DNA of 64,000 nt from Conchocele bisecta (GCA_029237695.1 CM055266.1:5776064-5840063); one strand, 5' to 3'. Counted from the stretch's first letter, positions 42,936 to 56,230 are shown. Notes: generated from the letters alone by a model not told the origin. Program-made: numbers and translations.

Positions 42936-42994
42936 ATGTAGATGACATGATAAAGTAAATTTAAGCTAGAATAAACAAGTGACCTAGTCAGTGG

Positions 42995-43154
42995 CACAGG
43001 TGACATTATCGGGATAAGATTTCCATCAAGATCAGTTCAAAAAAAAAATCCCATCCCATTTATCTTTATTTATAAATATAAAGATAAATGGGATGGGAAT
43101 TTTTTTTTTTGAACTGATATTGATGGAAATCTTATCCCGATAATGTCACCTGTG
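42995..43154. mobile_element. 160-bp near-perfect palindromic element with 8-bp duplication
   Basis: CACAGGTGACATTATCGGGA ... TCCCGATAATGTCACCTGTG, arms ~75 bp, centre near 43074 (TATTTATAAATA). Flanked by GTCAGTGG at 42987-42994 and 43155-43162, i.e. an exact 8-bp target duplication. Confidence 0.85.
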
Positions 43155-43299
43155 GTCAGTGGCAGCCAAATGCAACATGTAAAAGTTAAGTGGGGTCCAT
43201 TTTCTACAAATGCAAGAAAAACTAGAGGATTGTTTTTCGGACAAAATCATTTGTCTCCCCAATACCACCACTGCATGTTATCAGGACTTGGAAAAGTAG

Positions 43300-43765
43300 A
43301 ATTTAAGGTAAATACAGGATGAATCCGCATCTAAAACCCCAGGTGCGCAACTTCACACGATGACCAGTAGTCCTGTAAAGTTTCGCGACTCTAACTGAAA
43401 TACATAGAGATATCTGCGACACAAGTTGAAAATCCCCACTTTTTTCACTAATCAAGGGCCATAACTCCATGAATACTGGATGAATCCTGCATCTAAAAAC
43501 CCCACAAGTGTGCGCAACTTCACAAACGGATGACAAGTGTCTTCCATGTAAAGTTTCACGACTCTAAAACTGAAATGAATTTGGAGAGAAAATACGCTGC
43601 GACACAAGTTGAAAATCCCCACTTTTTGCTAAGTCAAGGGTCATAACTCCATGAATACTGGATGAATCCGCATCTAAAACCCCAAGTATTCCTGTAAAGT
43701 TTCACGACGTAACTCAAAAACTTTTGGAGATATGCACGACACAAAACCCCCCCCATTTTGTGACG
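43300..43765 (+). repeat. ~175-bp tandem array, three units
   Basis: ACTGGATGAATCCGCATCTAAAACCCC, GTAAAGTTTCACGACTCTAA and GTTGAAAATCCCCACTTTTT recur at about 43310, 43475 and 43655. Confidence 0.8.
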
Positions 43766-43783
43766 GACAGACGGACGTTCCTA

Positions 43784-43939
43784 CAAATGGATACTTATGT
43801 GGCTAACCCAACCTTTTCCTTTGTTCATCCCTATTGTTCTGTAGCCACGTAAGAGCCATTTTTAGCCACATAAGAGCACGGAACAATAGAATATTACATA
43901 TTAACCTATTGTTCTCCTAGCCACATATGTATCCATTTG
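43784..43939. mobile_element. TA-flanked MITE, 156 bp
   Basis: CAAATGGATACTTATGTGGC at the left and the inverse of CAAATGGATACATATGTGGC at the right, flanked by TA (43782-43783, 43940-43941). Tc1/mariner-like target choice. Internal TAGCCAC.TAAGAGC repeats. Confidence 0.75.
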
Positions 43940-43999
43940 TAAGCTCGGACAGACGGACAACCAAGCCAAAAACAATGTCTCCCCATTTCATGGGGGAGA

Positions 44000-45590
44000 C
44001 CTAATAATTTGTTAAACCTTCCTACAATGTTAAAAATTGTTGTTTCAGATTAATTTGGTTTGTATTACTTTTATAACACTAATATTTTTTCCAGATGGAA
44101 AATATCTCAAATACATGTATGTCACAATTAACTGACAAAGTGAGAATCAGATCTGATTCGCTATTCTGCAGAGGAATCCTATGAGTGGAATCGAAACTCT
44201 ACCTACGGACGGTACGGGAGTAGATTGCAAGTTACCTTCGCAACTATTCATAATACTAACCTTCATTTCTGTGGAATAAGTAGATTCATGCCTTCTCATC
44301 GATTCATGCCCCTAGAAAACAAGTGAATAAGCATATTCTAAGAATTGTGTTACTTGAAAATTATTTTAAAACGGTATTTTAAGTTGTTTCCCACGGATTT
44401 CTAAGTTACAGTTACACACAATTGTGATATATCACCTATTTTGTATGGATGATACGGTAAGACGGGTACGGACGATTCTGCAGTTAATATTTCCCGCAGC
44501 TAGGGCAAAACGACCTGGGAGATTAAGGATTTAATATCACGCCCTGCAAAATGCCATTATTGGTGACGATTGTGCCACCAATAATAAGTATTGTCGCAAC
44601 AATGTTTACGTTATTAAGAGCCTGAAGATGTCCCTCAAAAGACAACACATACAATTATCCGATAACTGGTCTCCGACGACTACTGGGCTTATATTCATCA
44701 TTCGTAAGCGTGCTTACTTTTTTCTTATAAATGGACGAATTGGCGCATCATGGGCTGGTACTGAACACAAATTATAAATAAAATTACAAACACAGATCAG
44801 CTGGATATGGTTAAATCCGCAACGTGTCGAGATGAGTCGGTGGGAACAGAAACAAATCTCAAACAGACAAATTTCCCGCTGGTGCTTCCATGGACAAGGA
44901 AGATAACTCTTGCAAACATCTCAAACGGCACCAGTCCTAAACGGACCCAGTAAAATAATATTCATATCAAAACGGCACCAGTGCTGCACGTCCCCATATC
45001 TACATTCGTCCCGGTAACATATTAAATCCAAGCAAAATAATTTTAATTTGTAAATAATAAAAACAATCATCTTGCAAACAATTTTACAAAACTTTGTTAC
45101 TGAATAGTAATTTCATTGTATAATATAACAGCAAATATTCAAGATCATTTGATCTGACAATGGAACAAAATATTTTACCTATATATATATGTGACTTTTT
45201 ATGACTTTTTTGTGAGATGGCAGTATAGGATAAATTGATTTTCTATTAATAAAATATAGTATGTACGCAAAATACTGTGAGACAGATCATCGAAATTAGG
45301 GAAAAAATGAATGGCCAACTGTTACATAAGATATGAAATGATTTAGGAAAATTCTCATATGCGATAAGATGGTTTTCAATCACATAAACCCATTTGTATT
45401 GAATAACGGGTTTCATGTTATATACGGGGTCTGATATTTATCTGTGAAAAAAAACTAACTATATATATATACGTACCTGAATATTTCCCGAAATAACGTT
45501 GAGGCCCGTTCGAACGTTTCACATCACCGGCCGCTAAGGCAATACATGATTATTATAATCAGCGAAACATCAGCATATTCACCGAGCGGC
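44000..45590. other. Host interval, no gene recognised
   Basis: Contains an inverted copy of the gcgaatcagat motif (44140-44240). The rest appears unique and AT-rich. Confidence 0.35.
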
Positions 45591-47095
45591 AGACTCTGAC
45601 ATGAGGTGTTGACATATACAACTCTTATTTGATTACCTCCAAATCTCCGAGAACACAAAAACCGACATTTGTGGAATTTCATAAGTTTTGGGTGATGTGA
45701 GCCCGCAGACATTAATTGAATTCGCATGACTCCGCACGACTAGCGCGTATGTATATACAGTTGTTAATTGGCTATGATAAATACCTTATATGGCACGTGA
45801 CACATATACAATTAAACAACTTCAAACACATTAATTAACCGTAGAGTGGTGTTCTCAGAAGTGTGGTTATAATTGCATTTGCGACCGGATTAGACCCGTA
45901 TCATGGTCTACACTGTTCAGTATTCATTTATTGAAACACCCGTCTTGTTTTTCACAAAGAGTTTCGACTGTTATATCGCTGCGGGGAGTATGCAAGCAAC
46001 TATAATTTCTAAATCAGCCTCATGTTCAAATTGGACCCCTTCGCGGGAGAGCGGTGCTACTAGTTGGGTTATATAATGTGACATCATTGACCAATTGCTG
46101 TCCAGTGGGGAGAAATATGTTTTTTGCTGAACAGCCAATCATATTAGGCCACACTTATTGGCTAGGTGATCCAGTAACACTGGCAAGACTGACACATTTG
46201 AATGTGCCGCCTGCAATAATCGGCAATAATCCATAGCAATCGCATGCAAACATTACTTTGTTTTAACAGGTGAAGTAAACTGTTAGCTGAAACAACAAAA
46301 TCATCTGCGTAATTATATGACCAGCATAGGCTCAGCCGGATCAGCTGGTCGTTTTCCTGTAATCAAACATCTATGGCTGTATGAGCACTTCCAAGTTCAT
46401 GATCAGGAAAAACAATAATTCTCCGATAAAATTCGGCAAGGTTTTATTATTTTTAGCAGAATATGTCGATTATTTCATTATTTCGTTTCTACTCAAGTTC
46501 TGTGATATTTTGTAAACAATGCCATGTCATGTTTAGTAAAATACTTTGTTCATTTGTCCATGAAGGTATAAATGTGTCACATATTTCCGCAGCCTGATCC
46601 AAATTATATATTATTATATGATGTATAAGTAATTATATAGTAAGTAAATTTACGACCAGTGTAGTGACTGATCAAGTGACATCCCCTACGAGTGATCAAG
46701 ATCTAGTGTGTGTTAGAAGCATGCAATGTGATTAAATGGCTGAATCAGTGTAGATCTTGATAATACCACGCGAATGCGCATGCTAATCTGAGTCTATACT
46801 GGTCGCAAAATCATTTAGCCAATTTATCCAATCAAATATTTCTTTTATGACATTTATCATTATCCAACATCCCAGAGGCTGTCTCTGACATGAGGTGTTA
46901 CCAATGCAACCCTAATTTTATTATTTGCAGTGGAATCAAACGAGAACCCGGCATGTGTGGAATTTGTTGTTTTAAGGATTATAAACCGGGACATTGTCAA
47001 CAGCCCGCGGACGTTAACTGGACTTGCATGACTGCATACGACTGGCACGCGCGCGTACATGTATATTCAGTTGGGTAAATTTAGCGACTTATGTG
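45590..47095. repeat. Diverged direct repeat (45590-45835 and 46880-47115)
   Basis: GACATGAGGTGTT, TGTGGAATTT, GCCCGCAGAC/GCCCGCGGAC, GCATGACT.C..ACGAC, ATGTATAT.CAGTTG and CACTTCAA recur in order. The second copy contains a small Cys-rich frame that is probably incidental. A third-family element (46640-46815, gaccagtgtag) lies between. Confidence 0.55.
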
Positions 47096-47115
47096 GCAAA
47101 TTCAAACACTTCAAC

Positions 47116-48405
47116 CGCAGGAGGGCGGTGGGGGGATGTAGGGGGGGAGGGGGGTAAGGGCTGACATTTACTTTCCAGCTGTAAGTGGCTCATTGCATTT
47201 GCGACCTGTTATAAGGCTGCTAGCAGACAGGCACATAAACTGGCAACATACTTATAACATAAGCCATATTTTTAATTACAGCATCAGTCTAATGCCGCAG
47301 CTGACAAAAAGATAGCTTGTCAGATTGCACGTACATGCCCTCGATCGGTCCAGGTATGGACCAGGTTGGACTATGCTTTCAAGTAATTTAGTCACTGAAT
47401 AAAAATTACATATTAAATCTGAGTGTCAGGGTGAACATGCATTGACTTGTTGTGTATGCCTTAATATTTATTTGTATAGTATGATTTTGTCAGTCAGCTG
47501 ATTGCGTTACATGACATAATTTAAATTTCAGCTAGTAGATTTGCATATCGGCCTCCCGCTAACAATGAGGGCATTTGTAATAAAAACAAAATTATTCTGA
47601 TCCCCATGTACCCTAAATCCTTACTGATTAACAGTGTATGCCTTCGACATCTACATTATTTATTTAACGACTCCGACACAGAAATTAAATTCAATTATAT
47701 TAATATTTTATCAGTTTCGTATTTCTCGATGAATTGCCAATAGGCAGCAATAATTTAATTACTATAAAGTAATTGCACGTCAAAGTACGCATTAAACCCA
47801 TTGATTAAATGGATATAGGCCAGTCATATATGTACGCATTATATTTGAAATTACAACTATTACGTCCTCGTTTCAAATTGTGTTGATTATGATGTAATGA
47901 AACATTTTCAAAAGACAAACATGTTTTAACCCATTCAGCTAAACAATTTGGAAGAATTAACTTCATACCTATCTGAATTAGCTTTATACAAACGCAACTT
48001 TACTGCTAATTAACGTATGCTTTCAGCATACAGAGACTATGGGTTCACATGCGTTTCACACAACAAGACAATATGACACCGTTAAAAGTAACACCCGCAA
48101 TTTCTAATCCATAGCTCATGAAAGAAAAATCGCGTTATATACCGAAAACTTTGTTTCGGATAAGCCACACAATCGGCGGCGCATGACAATCCAATCTCAT
48201 CCTGCATTGTGGCGGGAATGACCGGCGACCAAAGCACCAGCATATAGAGGCACATAAAACGTGTGATTGTCCTGACTGGTCACAAATTGACAAGCAATGC
48301 ATTATATCATGGGTTATCTCATGGACCTATACATGAACATTTATCCGTTACATTGCAGAGAATCTTGGACGTGATGGAACAGTCTAGTACTTAATTATGT
48401 CAAAT
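47116..48405. other. Host interval, no gene recognised
   Basis: A G-rich patch (47121-47158), otherwise AT-rich without open frames of note. Confidence 0.35.
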
Positions 48406-48411
48406 GGTGAG

Positions 48412-48532
48412 AAAAAATGTGCACCGGCCTGGGGCCCGAACCCGGGACCACTGGTTTAATTACCGTACCATCAATCTAACCAAGGATATGTATATATGTC
48501 TCTGCTCTAACCGACTGAGCTAGCCGGGTACG
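48412..48532 (-). ncRNA. tRNA-like gene relic with an enlarged anticodon region
   Basis: On the minus strand: TAGCTCAGTCGGTTAGAGC (48521-48503; perfect A box) and CCGGGTTCGGGCCCC (B box with one change), then T6 at 48418-48413. Acceptor-like CCGGC/GCCGG pairing is present. The stretch between D arm and T arm is about 55 bases, some 30 longer than in a normal tRNA, so either an intron-bearing pseudo-tRNA or a SINE head. Confidence 0.55.
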
Positions 48533-48713
48533 AATACACACCTGCTGTCCATCGTGAGTTACATACATGACCATACATACCGTGACAAAATTCCCCACCA
48601 AATTGTAATTTGTTCCCGAATTCATGATTTTATGAGACATAGATCAGACTGACGCGTCGATGTGTGTATTACTATATCTGTATATACATCAATATAACAT
48701 AATAATAGCCTTT

Positions 48714-48718
<5 letters not shown>

Positions 48719-48747
<29 letters not shown>
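48719..48747. repeat. (TA)n microsatellite
   Basis: About 14 TA units. Confidence 0.95.
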
Positions 48748-48749
<2 letters not shown>

Positions 48750-49245
48750 ATTGCCAATGCATATTCTCATTTTTTTGGGGACATTTTAGCCAAATTAAAT
48801 ATTAATTTATTTTATTTTACTCTGGCTCAGAACTGATAATAAAATAATATTGATAAAATAATAATACCAATATACATGTATATAGCTAACACACGTACCA
48901 CCATGTCGACCACTGATTTGACATTTTTGCGTATTTTTTTTAGATCGAATGAATAGATAAATAAACGAAATAGAATAACGAACACTTGATTTTTTAATTG
49001 TTTTATTCAATTTATATAGTTAATTAAACTCAAAATTGTCCGTACAATCAGAGACATTTATAGACTCTAAATCACTGGTACAATGAATGACACAAAAATG
49101 AACGACCAGAATATTTTACTCGGATCACATATTACAGTATTTGCAAATTGGCAATGCCTTGGCAATCGGTTTAATTTTCTTTCATTTCATCTTATTCATA
49201 TTTTATTGAATTATTCATGTTTTTTTTTTTTTTATCACTTGCCGG

Positions 49246-49313
49246 ATTTGCGGACGATTTGACTTGCGGACGATTTGATCTGCGGACGACTTAACTCGCT
49301 GACGATTTGACTT
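49246..49313. repeat. 17-bp tandem repeat, four units
   Basis: GCGGACGATTTGACTTG with single-base variants, four in a row. Confidence 0.85.
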
Positions 49314-49537
49314 GTATTCGGTGCACCATAATAGACGAAGGGTGCCGATTGCAAAAATTACCGCCATTTTGTGTCGAAATGAACGAGCCAAGAATAATTT
49401 CCACGCGATATGTTGTTTATTTCAACAGCTGTTCGCCGTGCTTCTCCGTTTGTAGCAAGGTAAATATATTCATAGTTATTCTATTTATTATTGCCAATGC
49501 CTGAATGTGCAAGTTATGATCATCATGTGAAATAATC

Positions 49538-51250
49538 GTGTTAAACATAACACTAATTTTCGATATGAGATATCACGGTACACCACTCACTGAAGTTGTG
49601 GCAAATCTACAAACTGTTACCAAACAATTGAAGAACTTGAATATTGGTAAATCAATGGGCCCGGACGGATGTCACCCACGATTATTACGTGAAGCATCAG
49701 ATGTACTTAATATACCCCTACAAACAATATTTAATAAGACATTCCAGGAGGAACAAATTCCATGTATTTGGAAAGATGCAAATGTTTCAGCCTTATATAA
49801 AAATAAAGGTGATAAAACGGAAACCACTAACCACAGACCTGTGAGTCTTACTTGTTTACCATCCCGTCTATGTGAGAAAACAGTATGTGAAGCAATAATG
49901 TCACATATGAACACATACAGTCTGTTTAGTGAATGCCAATTTGGTTTTAGAAGTAGAAGGAGTTGCGTTCTACAGTTACTGGATGTGTTAGATGACTGGA
50001 CAAAATTCTATGATAACCATAAACAAATAGATACCATATACTTAGATATCAAAAAGGCATTTGATTCCATACCACATAAGAGACTACTTTTGAAGTTAAA
50101 GGGTTACGGCATCGATGGCAAACTTCTAACATGGATTGAAGACTTCTTACGTGACCGGAGACAACGAGTTATATTGAATGGAGAAAGCTCGGAATGGAAA
50201 GCAGTTACATCCGGTATTCCCCAAGGATCGGTTCTAGGACCTGTCTTATTCATTATCTATGTAAATGGACATGCCAGATCGTTTAGAATCATTTTGCAAA
50301 ATATTTGCGGATGACACAAAATTGTATGCTGCTGTCAGCTCAAGAAATGATCAAGAAATACTACAATCAGACCTATTTAAGCTATGTGAATGGAGTACTA
50401 AATGGCTACTGGACTTTTCATCCCGAATGTAAAACAATCCAATATGGAAATGTTAAATGTGACTACACATACCATATGAAGACAAAACTGGAAACATACT
50501 ACCACTGCCCGCGGGTACAGAGGAGAAGGATCTATGTATCATCTTCGAGCATAATCTGAAATTTGACCGGCATATCGCCACCACCGTGAATAGAGCAAAC
50601 AGGCTTATCGGACTTATTAAGAGAACTTTTTTTTCAAGCATTAGACAATGAACTATTTCTCACATTATATAAGAGTTTAATTAGATCTATTCTCGATTAT
50701 GGCGGATGTGTTTGGAGTCCTTCAACGAAAAAGAATATTCAGTTACTCGAAAATGTACAGCGTCGTGCTACAAGAATTGTTCCACAGTTACATGGTTTAA
50801 GTTATATGCAGAGACTTAAAGCCTTAAATCTGCCAACTCTGTACTACAGACGTCGACGGCGGTACGACATGATCCAGTTTTTCAAAATAGTGAACAACAA
50901 AGAAGATATCCGAGCTGAAAAATTCTTTGAATTCAACGACAACCGTACAAGAGGGCATATCTTCAAGATTACAAAACCCAGCTGTAACAAAACTCTCAGA
51001 ATGAATACATTTCCTGTCCGAAGTATTAATCAATGGAACAGTCTAAGTGAAAACATTGTGTGCTGTGAAAGTGTCCTATCTTTCAAAACAAACCTCGACA
51101 AGGCCTGGGGATCAGAGAGATTTGATCTATCAGGCATCTACCATGTTTATTGACCGGAACCGGAAAATCAAGTACATAGTATAGGTGGAGTGAATAAGCA
51201 AGAAGCTTACAGACTCCGAAGAACAAGTAACAAGTAACAAGTAACTAAAT
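49538..51250 (+). pseudogene. Non-LTR retrotransposon (CR1/Jockey-type) reverse transcriptase, 5' truncated
   Basis: The first frame (49538-50314) carries GPDGCHPRLLREA, the YKNKGDKTETTNHRPVSL block, QFGFRSRRSC, YLDIKKAFDSIPHKRLL and SGIPQGSVLGPVLFIIYVN. A one-base insertion near 50268 moves the reading to another frame in which the catalytic FADD box lies at 50304-50315. Further shifts near 50430, 50500 and 50640 are needed to reach the thumb/C-terminal part (LYKSLIRSILDYGGCVWSPS, then NVQRRATRIV) that ends at 51153. The endonuclease domain is absent. The 3' end has a short UTR and a GTAACAA-type heptamer tail (51222-51246), as in CR1-like LINEs. Clearly dead. Confidence 0.9.
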
Positions 51251-51865
51251 TATTTCACTTCACTGACACTCACCCACTGTGACACTAACACTGTTCAGGG
51301 ACATACATGTACATACATAACTGCACATATTCCGCTTTATAGGCAACAGGTTGTCCTATTCGCTACACCACGCTGCATAGTAAAATGTGCGTAATAGCAT
51401 TTACAATTCGCGCACTAAAATATAGAAAAAACCTGCAGGGCATTGACATTCATACTTTGCTATATTGTTATTGATAGACTATATTCCAATATGACACGAA
51501 ATTATTATCACAAACTCACCTAATAAAGTGTTGATTAGCCAAATTCTCAGGTCACTCTCACACGAAGCAGAAAGTAAACAGAGCGTCTTCAATATGGCGG
51601 GAGATGGATCACACATGACTAGCACGTGACATACATCTATTTATAATTATCGGGGTCACAGTTTTGAGGCCCGAGACGGCACGCGCGTAACGTGATGCCG
51701 ACTTTTTGTATAGATATCGCATCGTCAAATGACAGGTGTGCGTCAAATGAGAAACGCCATGGAATTTTGTACTTTCGGAGATCTGCGTAATTTCAATAAA
51801 TACAGTTCTTTAGGGTATAGCGGATCTTAGGGTATAGCGGATCGGTGTAGATTTGTATCAACATA
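51251..51865. other. Host interval, no gene recognised
   Basis: Contains a direct repeat TTAGGGTATAGCGGATC (51811-51842). No coding signal. Confidence 0.4.
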
Positions 51866-51869
51866 TTTT

Positions 51870-53040
51870 TATGCCCCCGTTACCGAAAGGTATGGGGGCA
51901 TATAGTGTTACCGGCGTCCGTCCGTCCCGTCCGTCCGTACGTCACGATATTACACTAAATTCTCAATGCTTTTGCCAATCGCTTAAATATGTGTACACAT
52001 GATACATATGAACATGCTCTACACACTCCACCACCCAGTACATCGACATTGACCTTTGGCCTTGACCTTTTCCACTTTAAATGTTTGCTTGGCACTTTGG
52101 GACAAATATACGTGCACGTTTCTCAATCCTACACTAACTTCTCAATACTTTTGCCAATCGCTTAAATATTTATACACATGATACATATGAACATGCCCTA
52201 CACACTCCACCACGCAGTACTTCGACCTTGACCTTTGGCCTTCACCTTTTCCACTTCAAATGTTTGCTTGGCACTTTGGGACAAATCTACGTGCACGTTT
52301 CTCAATCCTACAATAACTTCTCAATACTTTTGCCAATCCCTTAAATATTTATACACATAATACATATGAACAGGCCCTACATACTCCACCACCCAGTACT
52401 TCGATCTTGACTTTCACCTTTTCTACTTTAAATGTTTACTTAGCACTTTGGGACAAATCTACGTGCACGTTTCTCAATCCTACAATAACTTCTCAATACT
52501 TCTGCCAATCGCTTAAATATGTATACACATGATACATATGAACATGCCTTACACACTCCACCACCCATTACTTCGACCTTCACCTTTGACCTTCACCTTT
52601 TCCACTTTAATTGTTTACTTGCCACTTTGGGACAAATCTACGTGCGCGTTTCTCAATCCTACACTAACTTTCACACACGCATTGCTCCAATGCTCCTCTA
52701 CCGCCCTGTGACAAATCCACATTCGTCCTGCCCCCGCAAAGCACAGGGTCAAGGTCACATACTTGGTGCGTTTGAAACCTTAACATTCAGTTAAATGGCT
52801 TATAATTTGTGTTTCCTTGCTCGGATCTGCTTCACATTTCACACACGCATTGCTACAATGGTCCTCTACCACCCTCTGACAAATCCACATTCGTCCCGCA
52901 CCCACTAAGCCCAGAGTCAAGGTGCGTTCAAAACCTTAACGCTCGGGGTAAATGGCTTATAATCAAATATGCCTCGTTTTCTTTGGCTGCCAGCGGGGGC
53001 ATTCGTGTGCCGACAGGCCACATTTCTAGTTTATAATCTG
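51870..53040 (+). repeat. atgcccccg block with ~178-bp tandem units
   Basis: Opens with ATGCCCCCGTTACCGAAAGG and cgtccgtcc runs. Four units (51957, 52138, 52316, 52487) have CTTTTGCCAATCGCTTAAAT, CATGATACATATGAACATG and TTCGACCTTGACCTTTG. It closes with CAGCGGGGGCATTCGTG, the complement-like end of this bivalve repeat type. Confidence 0.75.
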
Positions 53041-53785
53041 TCCTAGTGGTAAGCAAAATAAGGGGAAGTTTGTCATGCAGTGACGGCTGCAAAAAATGGC
53101 TGTCCGGAATATGAAATCCGTAAAAGAAACTTGGTAGGAATGATCGATGTACAATGCTCTTTCAAAATTGTTAAAATGGTGACCCCGGGGTCAAAAATGG
53201 GCGTGGCCCGTGGGGTCAAATTGGGGTCATATTTTATTTTTGACCGAATATGGTCATGTTATATATCAAATTGAAGGTATCAATGAGGCGATCACTCTGG
53301 TACATTTTCTGTCGAAATCGGATTGTTATGTCATCCAAGATGGCCGCCGAAATGTCAAAAGGTCGTTCTTTTATTAGAGATTTCAAAATTCTTCTTCACA
53401 TGAACCGCTTCGCCCATGGTTGCCAAACTTAAAAGTTATGGTCCATGGTTGAAGCCTTTTCAGATTTGTTAAAATGGTGCTCATCGCTAATCCAAGATGG
53501 CCGCTGTCTAAAAATAGCATAAATTCTTAAAAAATCCACATTCGTCCCGCCCCCACTAAGCCCAGAGTCAAGGTGCGTTCAAAACCTTAACGCTCGGGGT
53601 AAATGGCTTATAATCAAATATGCCTCGTTTTCTTTGGCTGCCAGCGGGGGCATTCGTGTGCCGACAGGCCACATTTCTGGTTTATAATCTGTCCTAGTGG
53701 TAAGCAAAATAAGGGGAAGTTTGTCATGCAGTGACGGCTGCAAAAAATGGCTGTCCGGAATATGAAATCCGTAAAAGAACGGCAT
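52877..53785. repeat. Near-identical direct repeats flanking a 440-bp-type unit
   Basis: About 250 bp at 52877-53124 recur at 53527-53775 with only two or three differences. The DNA between (53125-53526) is nearly identical to the tandem unit at 63280-63690. Confidence 0.8.
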
Positions 53786-53799
53786 ATTCTGGTCGGATT

Positions 53800-54880
53800 A
53801 CTGAGAAATTTGTTTTGTTTGATATATAAATGATGAATATATAAGCGTATCGCGAAAACAGAATCTTCTTATATCTCCATTAAACCCCTTTCTTGCTCAA
53901 CTTTTAGACTACAGAATTTAAATTTGTACAAGTATGTAATTAAGATTTAAAATGCATTGAAAATATAAAGTGTTTCAATTTCATTACGACATACATGTAC
54001 CGAGGCCTCAATCAGTAATTTATAGTATTTTAACGATTCGGACGCTAGTAAGCTCGGACCAAAACCGTTTTGGGACAACTTTGCTATTTTTTACTATGCG
54101 TACCGTAATCAACATATATACGCGAAAATTCTTTATCACATATGATATATGAACCTTTCTCATGCTCACTGTTAATATATCATTAAGTTTAAACTTGGGA
54201 CAAAACAATCAAAAATAAATAACGAATCTGTTACGGTCCGAAACGCCCTCGAAGTTATATATAAATCAGCAGGAAGGAAACTATACTGACACCGGGCAAT
54301 GTAAGAAGAACTGGCGATCCAGAGTAAACATCTCAATTTATCCATGAAATTGTTGTGTAGAACCATTTTTATGAATTATTACTTGTGTCACATGTATATA
54401 TGGTTTATAAAGTATAACTTACTTCACTATGTATATGTAAATTGAGCATCATACGTATAAAAAACACCATTATTTCGACTTGCCTTAAAACGCACATTTA
54501 CAAATACAACTACGTCACAACTCTTATGTAGTGCAATGTAATGAAATGTAATTAGAGTTATGTACTCAGAACAAGTACATATATTGATACAATATCCTTC
54601 GTCCCAGCACTGTTTCTGTTTCAACTCATGCAATCAACTCCCGTAACGTCCGTAGTCAGAGTTACGATTCCATTCATAGTCTTCCTCTGCTTCCTTCAGC
54701 AGCAGTTCATTCCGTTCATTGGGGTGGCACGATTTACACAAATCTAAATAATAGTGAACTCGCCCCAAGGACAACTCGCCCTAGATTAACTCCCCACACC
54801 TGAAGTAAACTTTCCCCAAACAGGTTTAGAACAGCTTGCCCCGACTGAAGTCAAAATATAAATATAACTCATGGGTTCAG
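53800..54880. other. Host interval, no gene recognised
   Basis: Includes a gcgaatcagat-family fragment (54645-54690). Otherwise unassigned. Confidence 0.35.
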
Positions 54881-54884
54881 GGTT

Positions 54885-56230
54885 AGGGTTAAATGCACAG
54901 GTGATTCTAGCGTGTCTTGTATGGTCAATTATTGTTTTTACAATGGTGTCGGCTAATTCTGCGCACATACGGCTTTCCAAACACATTTATATGGCATTAC
55001 CCATCTCCATATTCAGTCAATCTTTCCGGAATATTCAACGCAGTTCAAAGACGTTTGTGCAGGTAAAATGTCATAACATTCTGACGTAAATTGTGTGATG
55101 TATGACATCACATGCGTGTTTGCAACGTCACATTTGTTTCGGCTAATGCTGCACATCTGGTAGTGTAAACAAAATGGCGAGCAACATACTGGATCAGCAT
55201 AGCAAAATTGGTATTAAACTTGAAGCAGAACTATCCAGTGACATCATGGCAGGTTAGTTTCTTTGTTTAACAGTTAATTTAGTAAATAAGACAGCTATTC
55301 CATCAGCAGGGTATGAGGATTTTACACATTTTGACTATATTCCCAATAACTTTTTACCAAACTATCGGAATGTGATAAAATTGTGCCACAGTATAGCAAT
55401 TAATCAGCTTGTTTATTCAAAAATACACATGGCTAAATTTGATGTGAATTGCACATTAGCCGATGTGCAGAATTAGCCGAAATGACAGTACCGGTATATA
55501 CATAAAACACCTTTCTAAAGTTAAAACAATGTACAAAACAATTCAAATGCGCCCAGGTGTAAATATAATAGTACTTAGAAAGGTACAAAACTGCTATTAG
55601 CCACCATTGAAACAAAACCCCACACAATGTAGACATCTGGAACTCTGGAACATCGAAACCGCTGCTTGGGGTGGGTTTTCGGCATTGATTTTACAGTTGC
55701 TAATACATTAACATAAATCTCAAAGATTTCTAGTGTAAACTGCACTAAAAAAGCATCTCACTACCGGTAGCCTAAATTCACTTTTAAAATCAAACACGTT
55801 GACTTCCGCATTCTCAATGACTATTAGCCGCCATCTTGCACAGTAGAGGCTGGAGACTGACATCATTTCCATTAGCCAACCAAATCAGTTAGTGTCACGT
55901 GATTCGATATTTTTAAAGATGACGGCTAACATTCATTTTTAATCAGGAAATGAACGTGTTTGATTTTAAAAAGCGAATTTAGGTTAGTGAGACGCGTTTT
56001 TAGTGCAGTTTACACTTGCAATCTTTGAGATTTATGTTTGGGGTTTTGTTTCAATGGAGGCGAATGGGAGTTTTGTACCATTCTAAGTACTATTATATTT
56101 ACACCCGGGCACATTTGAATTGTTTTGGACATTGTTTAGAAAGGTGTTTCATGTATGTACAAACCATAATTGACCATCCAAGACACGCTAGAATCACCTG
56201 TGGTTAAATGGAGCGACTGCAGAATTTGTC
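54885..56230. repeat. Large imperfect foldback, arms to ~400 bp
   Basis: 55440-55870 is inverted in 55915-56160: ACATAAATCTCAAAGATT, GTGTAAACTGCACTAAAAA and GCTATTAGCCACCATTGAAA have partners on the other arm. The outermost match is CAGGTGATTCTAGCGTGTCTTG (54898) against 56178-56202. Centre near 55890. Confidence 0.65.

Noticed and set aside
46890..47078. Cys-rich 62-codon frame, possible Ly6-type domain
   Set aside because: It lies in a diverged direct repeat whose other copy (45590-45780) has no matching frame, and the cysteine spacing does not fit.
54870..54895. Telomere-like ggttcagggttagggtt
   Set aside because: Only two imperfect TTAGGG units; chance.
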